From Thalassolituus maritimus (GTDB taxonomy: Bacteria > Pseudomonadota > Gammaproteobacteria > Pseudomonadales > Oceanobacteraceae), in contig NZ_FTOH01000011.1 of NCBI RefSeq assembly GCF_900156675.1, positions 50,266 to 114,265 on the forward strand: DNA of 64,000 nt, given 5' to 3'. A model generated the notes under the pieces. That model saw only the letters and a program-made list of their open reading frames with translations. It did not search any database and had not been told where the DNA came from. Position numbers and translations under genes: made by a program. How positions within the stretch are numbered: position 1 is the first letter of the stretch; each line of letters begins with the position of its first letter. Below are positions 16,202 through 25,038 of the stretch, in pieces.

Positions 16202-17137
16202 ATGGAGCTACGTCACTTACGCTGCTTCCTCGCTGTCGCTGAAGAATTGCATTTCGCCCGTGCGGCAGAACGCCTGCACATCGAACAGTCACCCCTGTCT
16301 CGGGCGATAAAGGAGCTGGAGGAAGATCTGGGAGTCCGCCTGTTCAATCGGACGACGCGCAGTACGAGGTTAACCCGCGCCGGGCAGCTTTTCCTGGACC
16401 ATGTGCCACGTATCTTTACCGCCCTGGATCAGGCGCGGGGCAGTGTGCAAGCTGCCGCGGCAGGCTTTCATGACCAATTGCGCCTGGCGCTATCCGACGG
16501 CATCACGCCTCCGCGTCTCACGGCGCTATTGGCCCAGTGTCGCGAGGAGGAGCCGCAAGTCGATATCCGTCTGTTCGAAGTGCCGTTGGGGCAACAGCTC
16601 AGGGGTCTGCATGACGACTTATATGATGTGGGCTTCGCTCAGTCCGCCGAGGTGGGGGATGGTATTGTGGCCGAGCCGGCCTGGAGTGACCCTCTTGTCG
16701 TGGCGGTGCCGGCCAGGCACCCGCTGTTGGCCTACCAGCGCATTCCGCTGGACGAGGTGCTGCGTCATCCGCTGGTCGCCTGCGACCCCCTGTCATGCGA
16801 AGGCCACTGCCATCAGATTCGTCGTATCCTGCGCAGCGCGGACCGGGAGCCTTTGGTAGTGGAGCAGGTTTCTTCCCACGACTTGATGCTGACGCTGGTG
16901 GCGGCAGGTTACGCGCTGGCACTGGTGGGCGCTTCTCACTTGGCCGCGTCTCGTCGAGAGGAGGTGGTGGCCCGGCCTCTGGCGGGACGATCACCGGTGT
17001 TGACAACCTGGTTGCTGCGCCGGGATGCCGAGCCATCCGAAACCCTTCGAAGATTTATCGGGCGCGTCACACCGATGAGCGGCGATCCCCCGCACGAGGG
17101 AGACTCATTTACATCCGATACCAAGGGAGAAAATTGA
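16202..17137 (+). CDS. LysR family regulator at the head of the transfer module
   Basis: A 311-residue LysR protein with the winged helix at residues 1-60 (LRHLRCFLAVAEELHFARAAERL, LSRAIKELEEDLGVRLFNRTTRSTRLT) and an effector-binding domain after residue 90. It stands directly before eexN and traG; a lysR gene in this position is common in ICEs with this type of trb cluster. It may tune transfer genes, though no target site is evident. Two decayed copies of its first 30-60 codons occur at 4,132 and 6,671, which suggests that cargo was repeatedly inserted at the front of this gene. Confidence 0.88.
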   Translation: MELRHLRCFLAVAEELHFARAAERLHIEQSPLSRAIKELEEDLGVRLFNRTTRSTRLTRAGQLFLDHVPRIFTALDQARGSVQAAAAGFHDQLRLALSDGITPPRLTALLAQCREEEPQVDIRLFEVPLGQQLRGLHDDLYDVGFAQSAEVGDGIVAEPAWSDPLVVAVPARHPLLAYQRIPLDEVLRHPLVACDPLSCEGHCHQIRRILRSADREPLVVEQVSSHDLMLTLVAAGYALALVGASHLAASRREEVVARPLAGRSPVLTTWLLRRDAEPSETLRRFIGRVTPMSGDPPHEGDSFTSDTKGEN

Positions 17138-17139
17138 TC

Positions 17140-17421
17140 ATGAAGTGTTTAAGCCTGCTGCTGGCTGTCGTGTTGTTGAGTGCCTGCGGTGAGAAACCCG
17201 CATCGACTGAAAAGCCATCCGCTGAAACTCCGCTCACCGATACCGTGGAATCGCTGTTGGCCAATCCCGAGCGGCGCAAGGAGCTGCGGGAGCAGTGTCG
17301 GCTCAATCGTGCGGAGTTGGGTGACAAACTGTGCAACATAGTAGCCGAGGCCACCAACAAGGCGTTCCTTGGTGATGGCGAAGTACCGTATACACCGCCG
17401 AAGGAAAAGCCAGCGTTTTAA
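17140..17421 (+). CDS. eexN: EexN-type entry-exclusion lipoprotein
   Basis: A 93-residue lipoprotein. The signal peptide ends in the lipobox LLSAC (Cys at about residue 16). The mature part carries ANPERRKELREQCRLNRAELGDKLCNIVAEA, the short Cys-containing motif of EexN proteins. Entry-exclusion lipoproteins sit in the envelope and prevent redundant uptake of the same element from a neighbouring donor. It starts three bases after the lysR stop, with GGGAGAAA upstream. In IncP plasmids this job is done by TrbK between trbJ and trbL; no trbK is present here, so this gene probably replaces it. Confidence 0.8.
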   Translation: MKCLSLLLAVVLLSACGEKPASTEKPSAETPLTDTVESLLANPERRKELREQCRLNRAELGDKLCNIVAEATNKAFLGDGEVPYTPPKEKPAF

Positions 17422-17637
17422 TGCCGACTGGCTGAAAAGTTTCGCTGGATAACCCGCTTTGCTGGAATACGCTGTTATTTGCGGTGTTTTTACAGTGTTC
17501 CCCCTACCTGGCAATCTTGCATTTCCCTTCAGCATTGTGCCGATAACAGTCTTTGACCGGCACTGATCCAGCACCGAATCTGACACCTGTTCGCACGCTC
17601 ATGTGCGTGCTAAATCAGGACAGACTCGGAGGTGGAT

Positions 17638-19632
17638 ATGCGGGCGACAGGCGTACTCTACGGTCAGGTGCTGACGGTGTTCGGCATCGTCATCGCTGGG
17701 GTGTGGGGCGCCACCCAGTGGGTGGCCTACGCGCTGGGCTACCAGTCTCGTTTGGGTGCCCCCTGGTTCGAACTACTCGATAAACCGGTTTACCACCCAT
17801 GGCGCTTGTTTGACTGGTGGTTCTTCTTCGATGCCTATGCGCCCGGCGTGTTTGTTACCGGCGGTGCCATCGCCGGGGCCAGTGGCCTGGTGGCGGTGGT
17901 GGTCGCCATCGGTATGTCGATCTGGCGGTCGCGGCAATCGCGGCTGGTGACCACCTACGGCTCGGCGCGTTGGGCGGAACCTGCGGAAATCCACCGTGCC
18001 GGGCTGATCGGTGATGCCGGTGTTTTTCTTGGCCAGCACGACGATAAATACCTGCGCCACGAAGGCCCAGAACATGTATTGACCTTCGCACCGACCCGCT
18101 CGGGCAAGGGCGTGGGTCTCGTGGTGCCAACCCTCTTGTCCTGGCCCGCCTCGGCGGTGATCCACGACATCAAGGGCGAGAACTGGCAACTGACTGCTGG
18201 TTGGCGGGCACGGTTTTCCCACTGCCTGCTGTTCAATCCCACTGATGCCAAGTCGGCGGCCTACAACCCCTTGCTGGAAGTGCGGCGCGGTGCCCATGAA
18301 GTCCGCGATGTGCAGAATATTGCCGATATCCTTGTGGACCCTGAAGGCGCGCTGGAGCGCCGCAACCACTGGGAGAAAACTTCTCATGCCTTGCTGGTTG
18401 GCGCCATCCTACATGTGCTTTACGCGGGTGAAGATAAATCCCTGCGTGGTGTCGCCAACTTCCTCTCCGATCCGGCCTGTCCCTTCGAGGTGACACTGCA
18501 TCGAATGATGACCACCAAGCATTTGGATGACGGGCCACATCCGGTAGTGGCCTCGGCGGCAAGGGAAGTGCTGAACAAGTCGGACAACGAGCGCTCCGGT
18601 GTGCTGTCCACCGCCATGAGTTTCCTGGGGCTGTACCGTGATCCCACGGTGGCCGCCGTGACCTCCCGCTGCGACTGGCGCATTGCCGATTTGATCGCCG
18701 CCGAGCATCCGGTGTCCCTGTACCTGGTGGTGCCGCCCTCGGACATCAACCGTACCAAACCGCTGATTCGCCTGCTCCTCAACCAGATCGGGCGACGGCT
18801 GACCGAATCATTGGACGGCAGTGACGGCATCGAGCGTCGGCACAAGCTGTTGCTGATGCTGGACGAGTTTCCCGCACTGGGCCGGCTGGACTTTTTCGAG
18901 TCGGCACTCGCCTTTATGGCGGGCTACGGCATTCGCAGTTTCCTGATCGCCCAGAGCCTCAACCAGATCGACAAGGCCTACGGCGTCAACCACGCCATTC
19001 TCGACAACTGCCATGTACGGGTGACCTTCGCCACCAACGACGAGCGCACCGCCAAGCGGATTTCCGACACCCTGGGTACGGCTACCGAACTGCGGGCACA
19101 GCGCAACTACGCCGGTCACCGGTTGGCGCCGTGGCTGGGGCATTTGATGGTCTCGCGCCAAGAGACGGCGCGGCCCCTGTTGACGCCGGGGGAGGTGATG
19201 CAACTGCCGCCGGACGAAGCAGTGGTGATGGTCTCCGGGCAACCACCGATCAAGGCAAAGAAGCTGCGCTATTACCTTGATGGGAATTTTACCCGTCGGG
19301 TGCTGCCGCCTCCTGTTCTGGATGAAGGGCGTTATATCGACGTGCCCGAGGTTCGCCCCAATGACTGGAGCGAACTGGCAGTGCCGACAGTGCCGGCTGC
19401 GGCTTCCAGCGCGGTTGATAACGCTGGAGGGAGTGATGATGGCGGTCCGCGCCGACAACCGGAACTCTCGGAGGCTGTGACTTGGGAACCGGAAACCAAA
19501 CCACCCACCAATGATCTGGCCTTATTGGATGATGAGGACGGCATCACACCCTTGCCCTCGAAGTTCGACCCGCGCCTGCAACGTTTGGCACGGCAGGCCG
19601 CCCTCGATCCCGATGATGGAATTGCCCTATGA
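17638..19632 (+). CDS. traG: TraG/VirD4 type IV coupling protein
   Basis: A 664-residue coupling ATPase. Two N-terminal membrane helices (about residues 7-25 and 75-100) are followed by Walker A in APTRSGKGVGLVVPT (about 150-165), Walker B in LLLMLDEFPALG, and the T4CP motif GYGIRSFLIAQSLNQI. It links the relaxosome to the mating channel. The ATG at 17,638 is chosen because CGGAGG lies five bases before it; a GTG two codons earlier is too close. The last 100 residues are acidic and low in complexity. It overlaps copG by four bases and begins the long transfer operon. Confidence 0.95.
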   Translation: MRATGVLYGQVLTVFGIVIAGVWGATQWVAYALGYQSRLGAPWFELLDKPVYHPWRLFDWWFFFDAYAPGVFVTGGAIAGASGLVAVVVAIGMSIWRSRQSRLVTTYGSARWAEPAEIHRAGLIGDAGVFLGQHDDKYLRHEGPEHVLTFAPTRSGKGVGLVVPTLLSWPASAVIHDIKGENWQLTAGWRARFSHCLLFNPTDAKSAAYNPLLEVRRGAHEVRDVQNIADILVDPEGALERRNHWEKTSHALLVGAILHVLYAGEDKSLRGVANFLSDPACPFEVTLHRMMTTKHLDDGPHPVVASAAREVLNKSDNERSGVLSTAMSFLGLYRDPTVAAVTSRCDWRIADLIAAEHPVSLYLVVPPSDINRTKPLIRLLLNQIGRRLTESLDGSDGIERRHKLLLMLDEFPALGRLDFFESALAFMAGYGIRSFLIAQSLNQIDKAYGVNHAILDNCHVRVTFATNDERTAKRISDTLGTATELRAQRNYAGHRLAPWLGHLMVSRQETARPLLTPGEVMQLPPDEAVVMVSGQPPIKAKKLRYYLDGNFTRRVLPPPVLDEGRYIDVPEVRPNDWSELAVPTVPAAASSAVDNAGGSDDGGPRRQPELSEAVTWEPETKPPTNDLALLDDEDGITPLPSKFDPRLQRLARQAALDPDDGIAL

Positions 19633-20135
19633 GCCGACTGCATTCCCGCCACCGACTGAATTTGTTTATCGAGCGCGACCATGCCAAACGCCTGGAGGAG
19701 TTGTCCGCGAAGAAAGGTGTGTCCAAGTCCTCCATTGTTGCGGCGGCATTGGCGTCCTGGCTCTCGCCCGATGCCGCCGATAAGCGCGAAGCGGCCATGG
19801 CAAAACGGCTGGATCACCTGTCCCGCCAGTTCGAGAAGTTGGAACGGGACCAGAACATCCTGATCGAGACGGTGGCGCTGTATGTGCGTTACTACCTGAC
19901 GGTGAGCACGCCGCTGCCGGAGTCACATCAGGAGGCGGCCAGGTCCCAGGGCAGGGCGCGCTTCGAGCAGTTCGTTGAGCAGTTGGGCCGACACATCTTA
20001 CGTGGCCGCAGTTTGGTGCGGGAGGTTTATGAAGAATTGGAACCTGATACGCGGCGGCTGGATGAGATTGCCGCTCAGGTTGAGGCCCAGGAGCGCGAGC
20101 AGCAACAACAGCACGATGGGGAGGGCGAATCATGA
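19629..20135 (+). CDS. CopG-type ribbon-helix-helix protein of transfer operons
   Basis: A 168-residue protein with an N-terminal ribbon-helix-helix: RLNLFIERDHAKRLEELSAKKGVSKSSIVAAALASWL (about residues 8-45). A long, charged, coiled-coil-prone remainder follows. RHH proteins of this kind sit between traG and trbB in many ICEs and are presumed DNA-binding regulators or accessory relaxosome proteins. It overlaps both traG and trbB by four bases, so translation is coupled along the operon. Its target DNA is unknown. Confidence 0.88.
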   Translation: MSRLHSRHRLNLFIERDHAKRLEELSAKKGVSKSSIVAAALASWLSPDAADKREAAMAKRLDHLSRQFEKLERDQNILIETVALYVRYYLTVSTPLPESHQEAARSQGRARFEQFVEQLGRHILRGRSLVREVYEELEPDTRRLDEIAAQVEAQEREQQQQHDGEGES

Positions 20136-21154
20136 ACGCGGCTCACCCATCGTCATCCTCGACACAATCACTTGACCGGCGCATCCGCATGCTGCGCACC
20201 GCCATGGGGCCGTTGATCGCCGCCGCACTGGCGGACGCGGATGTGGTGGAGGTGATGCTCAACCCAGATGGCAGTTTGTGGGTGGATCGTCTGTCCACGG
20301 GGCGAGCGCCAACCGGTGAAACGCTGTCCGCCGCCGATGGCGAACGCATCATTCGCCTGGTGGCGGCTCACGTGGGTGTGGAAGTCCATCGCGGTCGGCC
20401 ACTGCTGAGTGCCGAGCTGCCGGAAACCGGCGAGCGTTTCGAGGGTGTCCTGCCTCCTGCTTCACCGGCCCCGGCCTTTGCCCTGCGCAAGCGCGCGGTA
20501 GGAGTAATTCCGCTGGAAGACTATGTGCGCGATGGCGTGCTAGCTGAGGGTCAAGCGGATTTTCTGCGCTCCGCGGTGCGCGAGCGACAGAACATCCTGG
20601 TGGCCGGCGGCACCAGTACCGGCAAGACGACGCTTGCCAATGCACTACTGGCGGAGATTGCGGCTACCAATGACCGGGTGCTGGTATTGGAAGATACGGT
20701 TGAACTCCAGTGTGTAGCAAAAGACCACGTACCGCTCCGCACCCGCTCCGGCGTGGTGTCCATGACCGAGCTTGTGCGGGCCACCATGCGCCTGCGCCCG
20801 GACCGGGTGGTGGTTGGTGAGGTGCGCGGCGGCGAGGCGCTGGATCTGGTCAAGGTCTGGGGCACAGGCCATCCCGGCGGCATCGCCACCGTGCATGCCG
20901 GTTCCGCTCAGGGTGCACTGCTTCGCCTTGAGCAACTGATCCTGGAAGTCGCCATCACGCCGCCGCGTGCGCTGATTGCCGAGGCGGTGAACGTGGTGGT
21001 GTTTATCGCGGGGCGCGGTCGTGCCCGCAAGGTGCGCACTATGGTCCGGGTCACCGGTTTCGACAGCAACGGCTATCACCTCGACGAATGCCTGTCGTCG
21101 TCGCTTTCATCCTCAATCGCCTCATCCTCAACTACAACTGGAGAACCATCATGA
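20132..21154 (+). CDS. trbB: TrbB secretion ATPase (VirB11-like)
   Basis: A 340-residue hexameric traffic ATPase. Visible motifs: Walker A in VAGGTSTGKTTLANAL, the Asp box VLEDTVELQC, Walker B near VVVGEVRGGEAL and the His box GGIATVHAGSA. It powers assembly and substrate transfer of the trb type IV secretion channel from the cytoplasmic face. The C-terminal tail is Ser-rich (SSSLSSSIASSST). It overlaps the copG gene before it and trbC after it by four bases each. Confidence 0.95.
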   Translation: MNAAHPSSSSTQSLDRRIRMLRTAMGPLIAAALADADVVEVMLNPDGSLWVDRLSTGRAPTGETLSAADGERIIRLVAAHVGVEVHRGRPLLSAELPETGERFEGVLPPASPAPAFALRKRAVGVIPLEDYVRDGVLAEGQADFLRSAVRERQNILVAGGTSTGKTTLANALLAEIAATNDRVLVLEDTVELQCVAKDHVPLRTRSGVVSMTELVRATMRLRPDRVVVGEVRGGEALDLVKVWGTGHPGGIATVHAGSAQGALLRLEQLILEVAITPPRALIAEAVNVVVFIAGRGRARKVRTMVRVTGFDSNGYHLDECLSSSLSSSIASSSTTTGEPS

Positions 21155-21504
21155 CCGCTGCCCACCCAATGCGGATTTCTGTAAATCCGGTTTTACGCTC
21201 CGGCTTGAACACCCTGATATTTGCCGCGTTGTTGCTGTGCCTGGCGACAACGGCACAGGCCGCGGGTTCCAGCATGCCCTGGGAGGGGCCGCTGCAATCC
21301 ATTCTCGATTCTATCCAGGGGCCGGTGGCCCGGATTGTGGCGGTGATCGCCATTATCGCCACCGGGTTGGCACTGGCCTTTGGTGATACTTCCGGCGGTT
21401 TTCGGCGGCTGGTGCAGATCGTGTTTGGTCTGTCCATCGCCTTTGCTGCCTCCTCGTTCTTCCTGTCCTTCTTCAGCTTCTCCGGCGGGGCGGTGGTGGC
21501 ATGA
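21151..21504 (+). CDS. trbC: TrbC conjugal pilin precursor (VirB2-like)
   Basis: A 117-residue prepilin. A signal peptide of about 35-40 residues ends near TTAQAAG. Two hydrophobic helices follow, separated by the short loop AFGDTSGGFRR, the standard topology of TrbC/VirB2 subunits that build the mating pilus. The start at 21,151 forms an ATGA with the trbB stop and has TGGAGAA upstream. The protein ends in Gly/Ala/Val residues and overlaps trbD by four bases. Confidence 0.9.
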   Translation: MTAAHPMRISVNPVLRSGLNTLIFAALLLCLATTAQAAGSSMPWEGPLQSILDSIQGPVARIVAVIAIIATGLALAFGDTSGGFRRLVQIVFGLSIAFAASSFFLSFFSFSGGAVVA

Positions 21505-21773
21505 ACGGAGTGTCCGCATTCATTGACGGTTTCGAGGTGCCGCTGCACCGGGCACTGACCGAGCAGATTCTGCTGGGCGGGGCACCGCGCACCGTGGCCA
21601 TCGCCAACGGCACCCTGGCAGCCGCGGTGGGTCTGGGGCTGCAACTGTGGTTGCCCGGCCTAGTGCTGTGGCTGCTGGGGCATTCACTGGCGGTATGGGG
21701 TGCGCAGGCCGACCCGCAGTTCATGGCGGTGTTCCTGCGGCATTTTAAGCACAAAGCCCTGCTGGATGTGTGA
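21501..21773 (+). CDS. trbD: TrbD mating-pair formation protein (VirB3-like)
   Basis: A 90-residue inner-membrane protein: FEVPLHRALTEQILLGGAPRTVAIANGT at the start and one or two hydrophobic helices in the middle (GLGLQLWLPGLVLWLLGHSLAVWG), ending in the typical DPQFMAVFLRHFKHK. VirB3/TrbD proteins associate with the VirB4/TrbE ATPase. It overlaps trbC and comes just before trbE. Confidence 0.92.
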   Translation: MNGVSAFIDGFEVPLHRALTEQILLGGAPRTVAIANGTLAAAVGLGLQLWLPGLVLWLLGHSLAVWGAQADPQFMAVFLRHFKHKALLDV

Positions 21774-21781
21774 GGGCAGCC

Positions 21782-24238
21782 ATGTTGAACCTGACCGAAT
21801 ACCGCAAGCGTCCTGCCCTGTTGGCTGATTGGTTGCCCTGGGCAGGGCTGGTCGCTACAGGAGTGGTACTCAACAAGGATGGATCGTTCCAGCGCACGGC
21901 GCGCTTTCGGGGGCCGGATCTGGACAGTGCCACCCAAGGTGAACTAATCGCCACATCGGCGCGGCTCAATAACGCGCTGCGGCGCCTGGGATCGGGGTGG
22001 GCGCTGTTCGTGGAAGCCGAACGACTCCAGGCAGCAGGCTATCCGCAGTCGGAGTTTCCCGAGCCGCTTTCCTGGCTGATGGATGAGGAAAGGCGAGCGG
22101 CCTTCGAGGAAGACCACAGCCACTTCGAAAGCGCCTACCACCTGACGCTGGTATACCTGCCGCCGGAAGAGTCGCTCGCCCGGGCGACCAGCCTCGTCTA
22201 CGAAAACACGTCTCGCCAGGTGGCGAACTGGCGTGAGCGACTGGACGCCTTTACGGCGGAGACGGACCGCGTGTTCGATCTGCTTGATGGCGTGATGCCG
22301 GAACTGGCCTGGCTGGATGACAGCGAGACGCTGACCTATTTGCACGGCACTGTTTCCACTCGCCGTCATCCAGTGGCGGTACCGGAGACACCGTTCCATC
22401 TTGACGCTTTGCTGGCCGACAGCCCGTTGACCGGTGGCCTGGCGCCGATGCTGGGCGAGGTGCACCTGCGCGTAGCCACGGTGCGGGGTTTCCCCACATC
22501 GACCTGGCCGGGGATTCTGGATGACCTGAACCGGCTGGGTTTTGGCTATCGCTGGAGTACGCGTTTTCTGTGCTTGGACAAGGCGGAAGCGGAACGGGAG
22601 CTGGGGCGATTGCGCCGGCAGTGGTTTGCCAAGCGCAAGAATGTGGCGGCGCTATTGAGGGAGATCCTGTTCCAGCAGGAAAGCCCGCTGGTGGATGCCG
22701 ATGCCTCTAATAAGGCGGGGGATGCGGACGCCGCCCTGCAGGAACTCGGCAGTGACCAGGTGGCCTTCGGCTATGTCACGGCCACCGTGACGGTGCTAGA
22801 TACTGATTCCGCCATCGCCGATGAAAAACTGCGCCAGGTGGAGCGGGTCATCCAGGGGCGGGGTTTTGTCACCATCCCCGAGACAATCAATGCCGTGGAG
22901 GCTTGGCTGTCCTCGATCCCGGGCAATGCCTACGCCAATGTGCGCCAGCCCATTGTCTCTACGCTAAACCTGGCGCACCTGCTGCCGGTGTCGGCGGTCT
23001 GGTCGGGGCCGATGAAGAATGTTCATCTGGACGCCCCGCCGTTGATCGTCACGCGCACCGATGGAGCCACGCCGTTCCGGCTCGTCACCCATATTGGTGA
23101 TGTCGGTCATACCCTGGTGGTGGGGCCTACCGGCATGGGCAAATCGGTGCTGTTGGCCACACTGGCCTTGCAGTTTCGTCGCTATCCGGGGTCGCGGATT
23201 TTCGCTTTCGACATGGGGCGCTCTCTGCGCGCGACGATTCTGGGCCTTGGTGGCGAGCACTATGACCTGGGTGCAGAAGGTGAGATAGCGTTCCAACCCC
23301 TTGCCGGGATCGGCCGGGAGGATCGACGCGCCTGGGCGGCGGAATGGCTGGAAGGGCGGATACGACAGGAGGGAGTTTCCCTTGGCCCCGATGAAAAAGC
23401 GGCGATCTGGTCGGCGCTGGAAAGCCTGGCCGGTGCGCCGGTGGAGCAGCGCACCCTGACGGGATTTTCCGTCCTGCTGCAGGACAATGCACTGCGCCAG
23501 GCGCTGGCCCCGTACCTGCTGGGTGGTACCCACGGCAAGCTGCTGGACGCCGAGCATGACCGCCTGGGTACAGCCGATGTGCAGTGCTTTGAGATGGAGG
23601 AATTGATGGCCAGCCGCGCTGCCGTGCTGGCCGTATTGGGCGTGTTGTTCGCACGCCTCGATGAGCGTTTCGACGGGGCTCCGACGCTTCTGATATTGGA
23701 TGAGGCCTGGCTATACCTCGACGATCCGGTGTTCGCGGAGCGCATCCGCCAGTGGCTGAAGACCCTGCGCAAGAAGAACGTCAGCGTGATTTTCGCCACC
23801 CAGTCGCTGGCGGATATCCAGGGTTCCAGCATCGCGCCTGCTATCGTCGAGAGCTGCGCGAGCCGCATTTTCCTGCCCAACCCCCAGGCCACCGAGCCAC
23901 AGATTCGCTCCATCTACGAAGGCTTCGGGCTCAATGCCCAGCAGATCAAGATTGTCGCCACCGCCGAGCCCAAGCGCGATTACTACTACCAGTCACGACT
24001 TGGCAATCGCCTGTTCGACTTGGATCTGGGGCCGGTGGCGCTCGCCTTTGCCGGCGCCTCGACGCCTGAGGATCAGCGTGAGATGGATGTGCTGCTGGCC
24101 TCGATGCCGGTATCTGATTTTGCCGCCGCCTGGCTGCGCCATCGCGGTCTCGATTGGGCGGCGCAATTGCTTGATCAACACTCACTCGCAGGAACATCTC
24201 TGGATGAACTTCCCAGGAGGAAAAGCCATGAACCGTAA
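21782..24238 (+). CDS. trbE: TrbE secretion ATPase (VirB4-like)
   Basis: An 818-residue VirB4-family ATPase, the largest energising subunit of the channel. Walker A is in VVGPTGMGKSVLLATL (about residue 445) and Walker B in LLILDEAWLYLDD. An ATQSLADIQ motif follows. The ATG at 21,782 has GAGGG six bases upstream and is preferred over an in-frame GTG at 21,770. The gene overlaps the beginning of trbJ by about ten bases. No lesions seen. Confidence 0.95.
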   Translation: MLNLTEYRKRPALLADWLPWAGLVATGVVLNKDGSFQRTARFRGPDLDSATQGELIATSARLNNALRRLGSGWALFVEAERLQAAGYPQSEFPEPLSWLMDEERRAAFEEDHSHFESAYHLTLVYLPPEESLARATSLVYENTSRQVANWRERLDAFTAETDRVFDLLDGVMPELAWLDDSETLTYLHGTVSTRRHPVAVPETPFHLDALLADSPLTGGLAPMLGEVHLRVATVRGFPTSTWPGILDDLNRLGFGYRWSTRFLCLDKAEAERELGRLRRQWFAKRKNVAALLREILFQQESPLVDADASNKAGDADAALQELGSDQVAFGYVTATVTVLDTDSAIADEKLRQVERVIQGRGFVTIPETINAVEAWLSSIPGNAYANVRQPIVSTLNLAHLLPVSAVWSGPMKNVHLDAPPLIVTRTDGATPFRLVTHIGDVGHTLVVGPTGMGKSVLLATLALQFRRYPGSRIFAFDMGRSLRATILGLGGEHYDLGAEGEIAFQPLAGIGREDRRAWAAEWLEGRIRQEGVSLGPDEKAAIWSALESLAGAPVEQRTLTGFSVLLQDNALRQALAPYLLGGTHGKLLDAEHDRLGTADVQCFEMEELMASRAAVLAVLGVLFARLDERFDGAPTLLILDEAWLYLDDPVFAERIRQWLKTLRKKNVSVIFATQSLADIQGSSIAPAIVESCASRIFLPNPQATEPQIRSIYEGFGLNAQQIKIVATAEPKRDYYYQSRLGNRLFDLDLGPVALAFAGASTPEDQREMDVLLASMPVSDFAAAWLRHRGLDWAAQLLDQHSLAGTSLDELPRRKSHEP

Positions 24239-24992
24239 ACGCCCGTTGGTATCCCGCTTTCGCGTGGTGGCGCTGGTCAGCGCCATTGCCTTTACCGTCG
24301 TCCAGCCCGCCCATGCCCTGTTTGGTGTAGGCGATATTGTGCTCGATCCCTCGAATCTGGCGCAAAACATACTGACCGCCGCCCGCACCCTGGAGCAGAT
24401 CAACAACCAGGTACAGCAGCTGCAGAACGAGGCGAACATGCTGATCAACCAGGCTCGGAATCTAGAGCGGCTTGATTTCAATTCAGTGAATCGACTGCGC
24501 TCTGCACTGGCGACCACCGGGCGCCTGATTGCCGAGGCCCAGGGCTTGCCCTATGAGGTAAACCGCATTGACCAGGAATTTGCCAGGCTCTACCCGCAGG
24601 AATACGCGGCTACCGTAAGCGGTGACCGCATGGCGCAGGATGCCCGCGAGCGTTGGGCGCACACCCTCAATGGCCTGCACACGGCGATGCGTATGCAGGG
24701 GCAGGTCTCCCAGAACCTGTCTACAGACGAGGGCGTGTTGACGGATCTGGTGAATCATAGTCAATCAGCTAACGGTGCCCTGCAGGCGATGCAGGCCACC
24801 AACCAACTCCTCGCGTTACAGGCCAAGCAGTCCATCCAGTCCCAGCAATTGCGGCTGACGCAGGATCGCGCCGCGTCCCTGGAGTTGGCCCGGCAGGCTG
24901 CCGCCACAGAGCGTGGCCGGGAAGTGACCCGTCGATTTCTGGGGGAGGGCACGGCCTACACACCGCAGCCGGTTTCCTTCTACGGGTATTGA
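24228..24992 (+). CDS. trbJ: TrbJ mating-pair formation protein (VirB5-like)
   Basis: A 254-residue exported protein. A signal peptide ends at PAHA-LFGVGDIV (about residue 30). The rest is helical with Gln-rich coiled-coil stretches (LEQINNQVQQLQNEANMLI). TrbJ/VirB5 proteins lie at the pilus tip or base in the periplasm. The start is fixed by AGGAGG seven bases before ATG 24,228. In IncP plasmids trbK follows trbJ; here trbL follows at once. Confidence 0.92.
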   Translation: MNRKRPLVSRFRVVALVSAIAFTVVQPAHALFGVGDIVLDPSNLAQNILTAARTLEQINNQVQQLQNEANMLINQARNLERLDFNSVNRLRSALATTGRLIAEAQGLPYEVNRIDQEFARLYPQEYAATVSGDRMAQDARERWAHTLNGLHTAMRMQGQVSQNLSTDEGVLTDLVNHSQSANGALQAMQATNQLLALQAKQSIQSQQLRLTQDRAASLELARQAAATERGREVTRRFLGEGTAYTPQPVSFYGY

Positions 24993-25038
24993 GGCAGTGT
25001 GATGACTTTGATACCTGTTCCGATGGAGGCGCGTGGCC

